Part shown: positions 27,901 through 39,510 of the stretch, piece by piece | Numbering within the stretch: position 1 is the first letter of the stretch | Layout of the letters: every line of letters begins with the position of its first letter | Assembly (NCBI RefSeq): GCF_014529535.1 | Contig: NW_023503423.1 | Coordinates: forward strand, 3,210,473-3,274,472 | Length of the DNA stretch: 64,000 bases | Reading direction: 5' to 3' | Origin: Bradysia coprophila | Taxonomy: Eukaryota > Arthropoda > Insecta > Diptera > Sciaridae | Program-made: the position numbers and the translations under genes | Notes under the pieces: model-generated | Seen by the model: the letters and a program-made list of their open reading frames with translations, nothing else | Databases searched by the model: none | What the model was told of the DNA's origin: nothing

Positions 27901-30900
27901 AAGGTGGACTGAAATAGTTATTTGTGTATCACTTCGTTCGGGCTACAACTCGCGAAATTGCATAAAAACAATCGTCCAAAACAGATACTCAAAAAAAATT
28001 TCATGTAAGGGGTCGAAAACCTGAGAAAAATATCGAAACTCCCTCATTTTCGGCCTCGACACATGAAAATATTTTTCATGCAATGGATCGTTTTGGTAGG
28101 TTGTAAACTGCTTTGTAATGATCAGCTTTCGCATGTGGCTGACGATAAAGTAAATTACAGGATATCGATCAGCTAAGATCATCAGAGTGAATGCCTAAGT
28201 AGACATTTATGAATAATGATTTCACCAAGCTTTTATAAGTTCCCTTATGTTCTCATGTACAGTGAGTATTGAAAGTCAAGTAAGTTTTTGTTGACATGCC
28301 GTGCCATCATCTATTTATATGTTAAAGTAGGTACTTTAAATGCAACCCAATAAAACTATTATATTCGAATATGATGTGGATCGAAATTGAATTATATTGT
28401 CTCAGGGAATGTGAAGTTGAACTTAGCAAGAAAAAGTAATTTTTTTTGTATATAAATTTAACCTTCCTAACGGCTATGTCAATACTTCTTTTGAATTCAA
28501 ATTTTCGTTTAACTCGTATTCACGTTCTCAATTCTTTTCTTTTTTTTGCGGTTTTAAATAGCAAGTCGAACTTGGAACCAATAATTGTTTCAGCTTTGCT
28601 TTTATCGAATATCATGACTTTGTGCACATAAAAATAATTTACATATTTTCATCGTAAGTACTGATGGTTAGGAATGATTTTATTATTTACTTCGGCTTTG
28701 TCGTACCACACCGGCAATATTTATGGTATTGCGTCTCTATTATATACAATATTCTGTACACATTTCGTAATATTCTTAAATAAACTGATCATCAATACTC
28801 TACCTATCCCGGGTGAAATAAAAATCTCAAAGTTTTGAATTAAATAGTCATTTGGCCTCAAATATATTATATCGTCTTTTAGGACTATTCACGCCGTAAG
28901 TGTGCCTAAAATTTGAATTTCAAGTGAAAGAGTCGATGAAAAAGTCAACCGAAAAATACATTTCGACGCTACAAGGAAAATGACGCTGCGTTAGAAATAC
29001 TTGCGTGAGAAAGATTTTGAATTTCGACCGCACTTACGGCGTGAATTCGCACGGTGGGGCTGAACGAACATTAAATAAACGTGTCGACTTCCATCTCGGT
29101 TCTTTTCATAGCTGAGTTAGGGGAGGCGTGTACTATCCAACGGCACATGTTGCAGGCGCAACCGCTGAGCCGTTTCTGAGAACTAGGAATATCGTCGCCT
29201 GGCTCCGCGGAAGTTGCTGGACCAGTGTTTGAATCGGTAGAGGGATAAATTCTAAGAACAACCATGTAAAAATTATTGCTCTCGGTCATTTGGTCTCAGA
29301 GGAACAGAAGCTGAAAGTCGAAAATTCCACCTCTTCAAGGAGTGATGCCTCCTCGACGAAGTTCCCGGTCCAGCTTTTTAATAGCGTTTCTAGACTAGAG
29401 TAATGTGCTCTTTCGAATAACAATAAAAAAAATTTGAAAGTGGTCTCTTTTGGTACATTTTCAGAAAAGTCACCCTTTTGCTACCCTCGGTGAACTTTGG
29501 CTACTCCCATACCTTGCCGGTTGGAATATTTCAACACAACATGCCTTGGTCAAGTTAGCCTGAAGTCTAAGCTTTCCAATGATAACCAATTAGCCATGTA
29601 TGATGCTCAACAAGAACTATTTATGATAAAGATTTTGCATCGAGGTCGGGCTACTAGCAAATTCACGCCGCAAGTGCGGTAGAAATTCAAAATGGAAAGT
29701 GCGAAGGTCTTTCTAACGTAGCGTCATTTTCATACAATGAAGCGTTGAAATGTATTTTTTGGTTCACTTTTTCATCGAAATTCAAATTTTTGGCACACTT
29801 ACGGCTTGAATTTAGGGTCATGGAAAACGAAATTTACAAATATTACAAATTATTGTCTTTGAGCTATTCTAATCGACTTACGTGAGTTATCCGTCGTATT
29901 ATATCTGCTTATTTTGCCATAACAAACATAAGAATAGAAATTTCGTTTTCAATGACCCTAAATTTGCTAGTAGCCCGACCTCGATGCAAAATCTTTATCA
30001 TAAACAGTTCTTGCTGAGAATCATATATGGCATATTTGGTATCATTGGAAAGATAGGACTTCAGGCTAACTTTTAAAAGGTATGTTGTGTTGAAATATTT
30101 CAACCGGCAAGGTATGGAAGCAGCCACAGTTCACCGAGGGTAGGAAAAAAGTGACTTCTCTGAAAATGTACCAAAAGAGACCACTTTCAAAAAAAATTTA
30201 TTGCCATTCGAAAGAGCACATTAACTTTGTCTAGAAACGCTATTAAAGTGCTGGATCGGGAACTTCGTCGAGGAGGCATCACTCCTTGAAGAGGTGGAAT
30301 TTTCGAATTTCAGATTCTATTGCTCTGTGACCAAATGACCGAGAGCAATAATTTTTACATGGTTGTTCTTAGAATTTGTCCCCCTACCGATTCCAGTTTC
30401 AAACACTGGTCCAGCAACTTCCGCGGAGCCAGGCGACGATATTCCTAGTTCTCAGAAACGGCTCAGCGGTTGCGCCTGCAACATGTGCCGTTGGATAGTA
30501 CACGCCTCCCCTAACTCAGCTATGAAAAGAACCGAGATGGAAGTCGACACGTTTATTTAAAGTTCGTTCAGCCCCACCGTGCGAATTCGGCTAAGTTTAT
30601 CGAACTTTTAGGATTTTATTTTCACCCGGGATATTTTGTCACCCGGGAAAGTGAAAATGAATTGAAAATTTAGACGACATTTTTATAGAGAAAAGGCATC
30701 AAAAGTAGGAAACGGAGTTCAAATAGAGTATAAGTTCAAATTTCTAATGGAACAATTTTCAGCCCGGTTTTTCAACTTTTGTATGGACTTAAAAAAATCG
30801 CTTACACAACTGCCCTGAGAACCGTTTCGTATGCATTAAGGTGATGAAAATCGTGAGTTTGTTAATTTGTGATTGAATGTGAATGTATATCATCTGTAAT

Positions 30901-33002
30901 TGAGAACAGAGACAGCATGCACAATAATTGAGTCATAGCAATGCACTTCAAGCATGAGTGATACTCCAAGCAGAGTGCTGAAACTGGACAGTGTATCGAA
31001 CAAACTTTGGAAATTTTTTCATACAAAAAAGTACTCTATTTGGCAGCTGTCATTTAAAGTCACTTTTGCTTGAAGTGAGCCGGTTGTACCAAACCGCAAA
31101 ATTACATACTAAACCAAATGAAATAAAAGATTTCATTTCACTTTGTTTAAAATGTTTAGATGAAAACAAGTAATACATTCACATGATACGCTTGCCGGAT
31201 GTGAAAGGATTTCCAGACAGCTATTGAACCAAAATATTTACGGATCAATGGAGAAATATTTGTTAGAGTATGCTCTATCCTAAATTTTCAATGGATCATT
31301 TGACTGAAAACGAATTTCGACTTAATTGTTCAATTTTAGGTAAAATTAAACAGCCTCGATGAAGCGGGTTCTCGGTGTGTTTGGGACTAAACCTACCTTG
31401 CCCGTTTCTATTTTATATACTCATTGAAGAGTATAACCTGAAGTGAATCTCGGTGTGTTTGGTACTAAACCTACCTTGCCTCATGGATCAGCGAGTTATG
31501 ATTCACTTCAGGTTATACTCTTCAATGAGTATATAGAAGAGAAACGGGCAAGGTAGGTTTAGTCCCAAACACACCGAGACACACCGAGAAACACACCGAC
31601 CCGCTTCATCGAGGCTGTTTAGGTAAAATGTTTTAAGCTCCTTTTACATTTTAACAATGAAAATAGGAAGGAACTCGCATTGTTTGATCGTAGATTGAGA
31701 GCTCTGAGAACTTTATTCGTCTTTTTTGACCATTCCTCAAGCATCCCTATAAATTGTTTTATTGTGTTTTCAATGCAAGTGGGGCTGAACGAATCACGTT
31801 TTTTTCATAAATGAGTTAGAGGACGTCGACCAGTTTTATCGAAAATCTCTGAGCTGTTTCTAAGAACCACACCAGCGTCAGCCAGGGCTTGTAAAGCAGA
31901 TTTAATTCTTTCATTGGAATTGGTAGAGGGACAAATTCTAAGATTTTTGCAGTTTAAAAATTTTTGCTCTCGATAATTTCTTCATGGAGCAATAGCAGCT
32001 GAAATTCACAAAATTTTACAATGATCAAAAGCTGTCGAATAACCCTTTCGAATAGCAATAAAAATTGAGTGTTACATTTTCAGACTACTATCAAATGCAT
32101 TATCAAAGACTCTTGAAAAAGACAACTCCAATCTATCAATAAACTAACAGCAAACTCGAGACTGCTGACGAACAGATTTATTTTATAACTGAGTTAAACA
32201 AAGATTAATTAATTAATCTTTTTGGGAAATGGCAGCTCTTCCGACTAAACTGAACCATTTTCTCTCACTTATCACAATTTTCCACTTATTTTGTTATAAA
32301 CGGCAAGCGTATCACTGGTATCACAATATGATCAATAAAAGCCTGTTACTTTCGTTCCAGGGTAGAAATAGAATCATCAACGTGTAAATGAGTAGTGAGG
32401 TCATATTCAATTGTGTTTTGAGGAGGAAAGTTGCTCATTTCGACACTTTGAGGATTTCTTTTGCACTAGGGATCTTGTACTTCATTTGGCTTAACATTTT
32501 GATATTTAAAGAGAACACCACCGAGATATCATTGCTAATGTTGCCGTCATAGCTGTCCAATGATTTCTTTGGACTTTTTCATTTAACTCAAATTTAGGGA
32601 ATGGTCAATTTATCCCGAAGATATATTCAACAACGGCATTGACGACGGTTCCAAAAACATTTCCATAATTTGTAATAAATGCAAACAATTACAAAAATTT
32701 CAAATTGAAACATACTCAAATTTGTTGGTTGCCGACCGGTCTGTTTGATTTTTAATTCCGAATATGCTCAAACTTTTGAAATTACTGTCCGTACAGTCAC
32801 TCAGCACCGATTGACAATTATTATTATTATTCAAATTGGTTGGTTTATCGTTGAAACGATGATTCAAATTTGGTACATCGATGGAAAATTGCTTCTGCAG
32901 CGGAATACGCCTGCCGCCTTTTATAAAATCTGAATTTTTAGTGGAATTTTCAACACAAGAATTCTGTTTCTTTATCGGAAACGCTGCGAATTTTCGCGAC
33001 AT
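24956..33002 (-). CDS. unrecognised 454-residue protein, five exons
   Basis: Exons 33002-32716, 27332-27188, 27111-26631, 26546-26387 and 25247-24956 (minus) join with phases 2, 0, 1 and 2 to one open frame. Donors are GTATGT, GTAGGA, GTATAT and GTAAAG; acceptors end TTTTTAG, CAATTAG, CTGCAG and TTGCAG. I do not recognise the family. Residues 1-95 are basic and Asn-rich. Exon 3 has an Arg-rich segment with RARSAPVRP, then an acidic patch (ELDDDD) and a Ser/Glu tract (LFSSSESESELEEY). Exon 4 has KSVSFQ across the junction, resembling an RVxF-type phosphatase-docking motif. The last exon is the most conserved-looking: YPEHCDTQKERDCWKLFKKM. There is no signal peptide or membrane span, so it is probably an intracellular, largely disordered protein. 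Intron 1 is 5.4 kb and full of mobile elements. The first ATG in the frame is used; exons upstream are possible. Confidence 0.72.
25615..25774 (+). other. coding-like segment, unassigned
   Basis: After an acceptor-like TTTTTAG there is a plus-strand open frame beginning FDELEAMDPEGAILCDD and ending in a stop at 25774. It lies in intron 4 of the unknown minus-strand gene. A second open stretch at 25960-26082 (SSDSEADVDAQSKITQ, then a stop) is also plus-strand. Both have protein-like composition, but no start or partner exon was found. They could be relics of a nested gene or chance. Confidence 0.25.
27681..27871. mobile_element. 191-bp inverted-repeat element
   Basis: Ends are TACATTGGATGCTTC and GAAGCATCCAATGTA. 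It lies in intron 1 of the unknown 454-residue gene. No transposase. Confidence 0.65.
27880..28889. other. intron 1 sequence of the unknown gene
   Basis: A/T-rich intron sequence. A loose inverted pair near 27955-28170 (ATTTCATG / CATGAAAATA with GATCGTTTTGG / CCAAAACGATTG-like arms) hints at another old palindromic insertion. No coding signal. Confidence 0.35.
28890..29043. mobile_element. CACGCCG MITE, copy 2
   Basis: Terminal repeats CACGCCGTAAGTG and CACTTACGGCGTG. It directly abuts the left end of the 1.5-kb foldback, with only AATT between. Confidence 0.8.
29048..30583. mobile_element. 1.5-kb foldback element
   Basis: Two arms of about 600 bp are inverted and near-identical, starting CGCACGGTGGGGCTGAACGA and ending with its inverse. 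They are flanked on both sides by AATT (29044-29047 and 30584-30587). The left arm is interrupted by MITE copy 3. Each arm carries the same open stretch, including GCACNMCRWIVHASPNS, with no known domain. A half copy lies at about 31783-32090. Confidence 0.85.
29664..29808. mobile_element. CACGCCG MITE, copy 3, inside the foldback
   Basis: It is flanked by AATT on both sides (29660-29663, 29809-29812). The matching point of the opposite foldback arm (near 29955-29965) reads straight through with one AATT, which serves as the empty site and fixes the boundaries. Confidence 0.88.
30941..31080. repeat. dispersed repeat shared with 38046-38420
   Basis: It shares GCACTTCAAGCATGAGTGAT and AGTACTCTATTTGGCARCTG with the 38-kb copy, where the two parts are pushed apart by an insertion at 38152-38292. 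Confidence 0.6.
31347..31621. mobile_element. 275-bp foldback with 8-bp target duplication
   Basis: Ends are TAAACAGCCTCGATGAAGCG and its inverse. It is flanked by perfect direct repeats GGTAAAAT at 31339-31346 and 31622-31629. The 8-bp duplication points to mobilisation by a hAT or P superfamily transposase. Confidence 0.85.
31783..32090. mobile_element. diverged half copy of the 1.5-kb foldback
   Basis: It starts TGGGGCTGAACGA and follows the arm order: GAGTTAG, GAGCTGTTTCTAAGAAC, GGTAGAGGGACAAATTCTAAG, TTTTTGCTCTCG, then CTTTCGAATAGCAATAAAA. Only one arm is present, with many substitutions. Confidence 0.65.
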
Positions 33003-33700
33003 TATTCGTGGTCGTGTTTCCGTTCGATTTTGAAATGAATTGTACAACAATCGACAGTGACACACATTTAAAAGCTTTTGTGGAGCAAATAAACAAAATG
33101 TGAATGTTGAACGAACGATGACCTCTTACAAACTGATTGTTAACTGAAACTTGCGCAAAATCTGATTGTCAAAATGTATAAAGCATTTATAGCAAATTCA
33201 ATCCATTTTGGTTCGTAAACATTGCGTCCCTATATCGAAAACAGTTCAATAGAGATATATAGATTATACACATTATAGTTTGTAATCAAAGTTCCATAGT
33301 TACTCGTAAAGAAGCAATAACACCATTGAATGGCTTTACTTGCTTATTCATGCCTTTTTCGGTTGTGGATCGTAACTAACGTTTCCAGCAAAACTTTCTC
33401 GGAATTCAGTGAATGAAGAATGTAGGTGGAAAACCATTCATTCGGAAAGTTTTAATTTTAAAGTGGTGGGTGCAAGGTGCAAGACGATACCACTTAACTC
33501 AATGAACGTATGAGTTCTCGGAATTGAATAAACCGTATTTTCCGAGTAGGGGTCGTTACCTAACTTTCATTTTTATTTTACAGTTTTCATTTATTCAACA
33601 TTTATTACCATCGAAAGTAGCGAACACGATGTAACAGTCTTTCAAAGATCTAAATGCTTTGAACAGATCTCATTGCTATTATCTTTCAAGCTTTCTTCGA
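33003..33700. other. upstream region of the unknown 454-residue gene
   Basis: No CDS seen. It probably holds the promoter and 5' UTR of the minus-strand gene. No TATA box could be assigned with confidence. Confidence 0.3.
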
Positions 33701-35450
33701 CTGATTCAGGATAAAAATGAAAAGTCATGTTTTAGTGTGTTTATTGACATCAGCTTCGCCTCGGTGTTACAAAATTCTCAAAAACTCGAATTTTCAACGT
33801 TTTATCCCTTGTTATACTTTCTGAGACTTTCTGAGTGGTAAGACATTATGTATCAGCTCGGCGAGGAAGTTTGGATTTATCTTTGCAATGACACATAAGA
33901 AATTATGCATATGTGTCCAAAACGATGTGCTAAGGCGAGTCAACATCTCGTATGTTATACATATCCTCGAAAAATACAAACAAAACAATATTTACTAACA
34001 CTCGTTCACTGCGTTCACTCGTTGTAAGTATTGTTTGTTTGCATTCTTCTCGGTATATGTATAACATACTCAAAAATGACTCTCCTTATCACATCGTGTT
34101 ATAATGTACTATTTGACAATCACCAACTCGTCATAATAAACATTTGTCATAATATTTATCAGAAGACAAGTGATGAAAAGATGAAATGTAGAGTTTTCGT
34201 ATGAAGTTTGTTGATCCGAGGCGAAGTTGAGTTAAATAATAATACGAAAACGAGACTTTTAAATCTTTTTATCCTTCGGCATGTAATGGATTTTGCATGA
34301 ACATGCTGAAAGCGTCGAAAGTAGTGCATGAAACAAAAAAGTACGGTTTTCAACGCATGTAGCATGTTACTATTACAAAACAAGTGACAACATGCACAGA
34401 GGTGGTGAGGAGCATAAGAAAACCCTAAACGATCTGAAAAAGTGAAAACTTAAGCTAACAGCTGGCCGAATTTTTGATCTAAATTAATAGTATCGACGCA
34501 CTCCAAGAAGGAGTGCGTTGATAGTATGGAAGTGAGGTGATGAATCTGTTAATTGTGAATAAATGTTACTCGTTCAGAGTTTGAAATGGTACGAAAAAGT
34601 CAACGTGAATCTTCCTCTATATCAAAACTGTAATAGTTTCAATCTTAACGAAAACTTACCGAACGGGCTAACATGATGGTCTTTGGTGTTATAAATGAAA
34701 GTGGTTCAACAATGCATCTTAAGTGGAAATTCCTCAGATTTATTAAAGTTTTTTTTTTTTGAGCTTTTTACTGAATTCTCTATAATTTCGCGGGTTCTCG
34801 TGTGGTTTTTCTATAGTTTTTTTGAAGATTTTTGAAGATATCTCAACATTAGATAGTTAGGAAATTTCGTCGCATACTTCGAACGTCGTTTAGGAAAAGC
34901 GTTGTTCTGAACACATGTGTTATAAAACAGTATTTTACATGCTGCATGTGTCGAAAGCCGTACTTTTCATGTTTCGCACTTTCGACGCCCTTAGCATGTA
35001 ATATATATTATGCACCTGTTGCCAAGATTGATATTTTGACGTGTTGGACATTATTGCCCTAGCCGAAGGCGTGGGCCATAATGCCTAATCGTTCTAGACA
35101 GATAAAATCCATTACATAACTAGGGATAAAAATATTAAATTTCTCGTTTTCGTGTGTTTATTGACCTCGGCTAAGCCTCGGATCAACAAAATCCACACGA
35201 AAACTCAACTTTTTATGTTTAGAATTTTCGTGTGGATTTTGTTGATACGAAGCGGAGCCAAAAACTATTACTTACTACATGCGTCGAAAACTTTTCATGT
35301 TTCAACTTCCTCAGCACGTAAAATCCATAAAAAATCAACAAACACAACAATAAATAGTGTTTTACACGACAAGGAATAAAAAGTTGAAAAGTCCAGTTTT
35401 CGTGTGAAGTTAGTTGATCCGAAGCGAAGTTGAGGTCAATAGTAAATAAA
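33701..35450. repeat. cluster of family P palindromic elements
   Basis: Several copies lie close together: about 33701-33840, 34160-34370, 34925-35010 (tail part only), 35120-35330 and 35360-35450 (truncated). Each shows the GATCCGAGGCGAAG centre, the CGTGTG arms or the TCGAAAGTAGTGC tail. A separate palindrome, with TGTTATACATAT and ATATGTATAACA arms, lies at 33952-34069. Confidence 0.7.
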
Positions 35451-36176
35451 AATACCTAATGATGTAATTCGCCATTTTCGTCTCTAGGGAAAACAAATGT
35501 ATACATTGCTATAGGTATATTGGAGAAGTAATTTGATAGGAGTAAAAGCATCCGAGGGCTTCAAGTCGAAGTACTTTTATCATCGTTCTTTACCTTACGA
35601 GCGACGTAAAGAGTTTTCCCTAGGGAGTTTTTTTTATCGCTGTGTCAGAGCTGTGTAAGTGATTTAAGCTTTACATTTCTTTGGATTTTCTTTACTGTCG
35701 CATTGTGTACGACCCGCACATTTTTATTTTAAATATATTTATTTATTCGGTAAATATATCCAGCTAGATATACACATGCATGTATACATCCCATTTTATT
35801 GCCGAAATAAAATAGGTAACCCAAATAAAAGTAAACCTGTCAAGTATAGAAAACTAAACGAAAGAAAATTGTGTACATGTAGAGTAAAGGTATCAGGTAG
35901 GTCCATGCACTTTAACCATAAAAAATTGAATTGATTTAGTATTATTAGCTCGAATATTACAGCAACGAACAAAAAAAAATCGTATTGTTGTTACTTTCGG
36001 CCATTATACTTTTGCCGGCATTATAACAATAATGATTTATGGGTAGACATATCCAGAACATCTGGCTCGGCGGTGTACTTAATCAATTTCAGAATAGACA
36101 GTGATCAGTCATACAAATTTCCAAAAATATTTCTTAGCTTATAGAGCTTTCACTGCTATGCTTACAATCGTTATTT
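35451..36176. other. intergenic, nothing recognised
   Basis: A/T-rich sequence with no coding signal. Confidence 0.3.
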
Positions 36177-36472
36177 GTTTACCAAGGGGAGAAAATAGGA
36201 AATATCAGCATCGCTTTTCGCTCTGGACGCAATTGAATTTGGAATTTCTTATGTGTTAGCAAACACAGATTTTTCATCCGTGCGTGGCGTGAATAACCGA
36301 TTTTATCGACGGAACAAACACATCAATTTGTTTCACCATTTTTCAAAACCAAAACAAAGTGGCAGTTGAAAAGAGAAAAGGAATAAACAAGAGGTGAGTA
36401 AATTTACAAAAAAATCAACCGAACTGTCATGTCATCAGCATTTGAGTGGAGAAAATAAGGTTATTCACGCCG
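36177..36472. mobile_element. GAGAAAATAGG-family repeat, second good copy
   Basis: It opens TTTACCAAGGGGAGAAAATA and aligns with 22934-23205 along its length, including CATCCGTGCG and AATTTGTTTCACC. Confidence 0.6.
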
Positions 36473-36830
36473 CACAGATGAAGAATTATATTCATCAGTA
36501 CAATAACCAGTCTAATAAGTAAGCGAAAAAGTAAGAAATGGAAAAACCAATATCATCTGACAGGTCTTCCAATTAAGTTCGAGGTCAGCTTTCCAAGGTT
36601 CTAAAAGAACAGGTTAAAACAACCCTAAGTTGATCACGAAGAAGGTGACACAGAAATTGCGTCAACGGCTGCAAAGTTTATTAACAAAAACAAAATTATG
36701 AATTTTCCAACAAAATATTTTCTTTAAGTTGATTTCTCATTCTTATACTATCTGTAGTGAGGGTAGTAAGTGCGTTTATAAAATTTGGTGTCATCCGCCG
36801 TCATGATTGTCTTAACCATTGAAAGTATAA

Positions 36831-36985
36831 ACCAGGTATGGTCTGTTCATACAAACAGGAGGACATAGCGATTTCATATAAAGAAATTCACCTTTCAATG
36901 ATTTCCATTGAGAGGTGAGTTTGTTAATATGAAATCGCTATTTCCTCTCCATACAAAGTTTGACATTCGACCATTCCTTGTGTTG
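36831..36985. mobile_element. short palindromic element (family S), copy 1
   Basis: It has AGCGATTTCATATAAAGAAA and TAATATGAAATCGCTATTTC arms around CACCTTTCAATG / CATTGAGAGGTG, with AGGTATGGTC-like outer ends. The same element, inverted, is at 58330-58475. Confidence 0.7.
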
Positions 36986-36989
36986 ACGT

Positions 36990-38045
36990 TCATTGGTCTT
37001 AGCCTGTTGTTTCAGAACTTTGCAGCTTTCAACATTCTTAATTTACGATATTAATTATCCAAAATGTGATTACTTGTGCTGTTAGTCTATTAAACAGATT
37101 GAAACTAAATAGTACGGGTCCATGCCTTTGTAAAGACATAAATATAGTGCAAATTATAGTAGAATGGTGTGCTTTGGACCAGTGATTAATATTGAAACGT
37201 AGATTTTGAAAACAATTACTAGCCCTTAAAAACCCACCCTTAACCCCTCCACTCCTTTTCAAAGTTTTCTGTGCAGAGGCAACTTTAATGAATTATTGTG
37301 AACTGATTTCTTCATCTACCTTAGTGATATATAGCTCAAATGAAAGAGGAAAGTTCAAGCTTTTTTTCAGGATCCTAAAATTTTCCAAAAAATTTCCGAT
37401 TTTCCACAGATTTTCCAATTTTTCTTCAGTGGTAGTTTTTAATTTGAAGGTTAGATTTTAATATCTTCAAAATTTTGTTCTGAAAATGAAAATTTCTTTT
37501 TGGAGTGTTGTTTCGTATTTAATTCGCCACCACTTTTCCAAAGAAACCACTCTTCGATTTTTCCAAACGTAGCGGCCAGCTGCCATTTTCGTGTTAAATT
37601 TGAGCCATTTTAAATTAAATGTTTTTGGTCAATTTTTTTTTTAAGCAGATTATATGTTAAAACTGCTACAAATAACTAAAACATAGGAAAAAAGATGATT
37701 TTTCAATTTTGTAACTGGTTTATGGTACCACATCTGTGGTTGTTATGCAAATTTGACACCCTTTACTGATAAATTTATCTTATGACCTAGTTCAGGTAAA
37801 AAATTGTTGTGATAGTTCTGCATGACAGCCTGGTACAATAAGCAAAATAATAATTGATTTAGAACTAGGAAAATTTATTATTTTTTTCGTCTATACTCTC
37901 AATTATATCAGTTTGCACTGCAATGTAAAGTGGTAAAATGTTGTACGAATTTTTTAGACTTTACAATGTTCTGTTTGGTAACAAATAGTAGGGAACCAAG
38001 ACATAAAAAAACGTTTCCCTCGTAATTTGCATAAAAAACTTTTTT
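36990..38045. other. intergenic, nothing recognised
   Basis: Long A/T-rich sequence without convincing genes or clear repeats. Confidence 0.3.
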
Positions 38046-38151
38046 TAATGAACGCACTTCAAGCATGAGTGATACTCTAAACAAATGTAATATCGGGAAC
38101 AGACTGAAATTCGAATCTATTGTAGTGCTGTACCAATGTAACTAATCTTAT

Positions 38152-38292
38152 TAGGGGTAAACCATAATGATTCGTAAGTTCGTAAGTATGGAAATTTCGT
38201 GAACTTATGACATTTCTCCCATATGTTTTAAGTCAAAAATCTGCTAAATCTCCACACTCTCGAACTTTACGAACCACAATGGTTTATCCCTA
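38152..38292. mobile_element. 141-bp inverted-repeat element
   Basis: Ends TAGGGGTAAACCATAATGAT and ACAATGGTTTATCCCTA are inverted. It separates two parts of the 38046-38420 dispersed repeat. Confidence 0.6.
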
Positions 38293-39189
38293 ATATTGAC
38301 ACATCAAATACAGTGTACTACGATACTACAAGTACTGAAACCGGACAGTGTACCTTACAAATTTTAGCAATGTAAAATATACAAAATAGTACTCTATTTG
38401 GCAACTGTCATTAGAAGCCCTCATACGAGGATAACGGCCTGCGAGGCCAACTAGTACTAAACGAGCCGTCAGAACAGTAGGAGCGTTTGCTGCGACTGAG
38501 CCCCGTACGAACCCGTACATCTATTGCGCACGTGACCCTAGTGCGTCCGTCACCCTAGTTGAAGTCAAATTATTATGAAATGTGTACATCTTACAAATTG
38601 CGCATAGCGCAATTACGAAGCCCCGTACGACGTTCCTTTCAAATGTAACACAAATTTCAAGTTGACCTAAAATTTTAATTTATTGAGAGGCCTAAGGCCT
38701 AGTTACGGCCTTAGTCCAACGACCCAAATTTTTATTTTTTTTCAACATCATTATATTCGGCCTTCGATTACCTTCCAAATGAAACAAAAATTAGGAAAAT
38801 CGGACGAAATTTACTCGAGATATATGCAAAATACACTTAGGGCCGTGTAGCGGGCTTCGATTACCTTTCAAATGAAACAAAAATCACGAAAAAAGGATGA
38901 AATTTACTCGAGTTATATGCAAAATACACTTAGGGCCGAGTAGCCTTTCACTTCTAGGGCCCTAACTCACGGGCCATTCACCCGATTTTAATAAACTGGA
39001 TCGGTATCAACATTACCTATCTTTTGCCGTTTCATTTACATTTCCAACGTTTTTTTTGCCGTAAATATCCCCAAAAGACCTTAAAGCACTTAGGTGGCCC
39101 TAACTCACGAAGGGCCGACCCAAATATGCCCATCTTCGAACTTAGCCTCACTATTTTGACTATCTTTCAGGGGAAAAAAAATGGGAAAT

Positions 39190-39510
39190 CTTTTTTTGTC
39201 AGCAAAATTATTCTTTTTTTGCAGCAAAATTATTTTTTTTATCAGCAAATTTATTCTTTTAGTTCAGCAAATTTATTGCTATTGTGACCAAATTTAATTC
39301 TTCGTCTGCAAATTTATTTTTTTGAAGCAGCAAATTTAATCTTATTTTGTCAGCACATTTATTTTTTTGCAATCTGCAAAATTAAATATTTTTTTAGCTA
39401 TTTTTTAGCAGCAAATTTATTTATTTCTATCAGCAAAGTTAATACTTTTGTCAACAAATTTATTCATTCGTCATCAGCAAAATTAATTGTTTATTTTAGC
39501 TATTTTTTAT
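39190..39510 (+). repeat. degenerate CAGCAAATTTATT tandem repeat, left arm
   Basis: Units of about 18-25 bp with CAGCAAA(A/T)TTATT followed by T-runs. The same unit occurs inverted (AATAAATTTGCTG) at 40370-40540 and 41140-41390. Confidence 0.65.
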
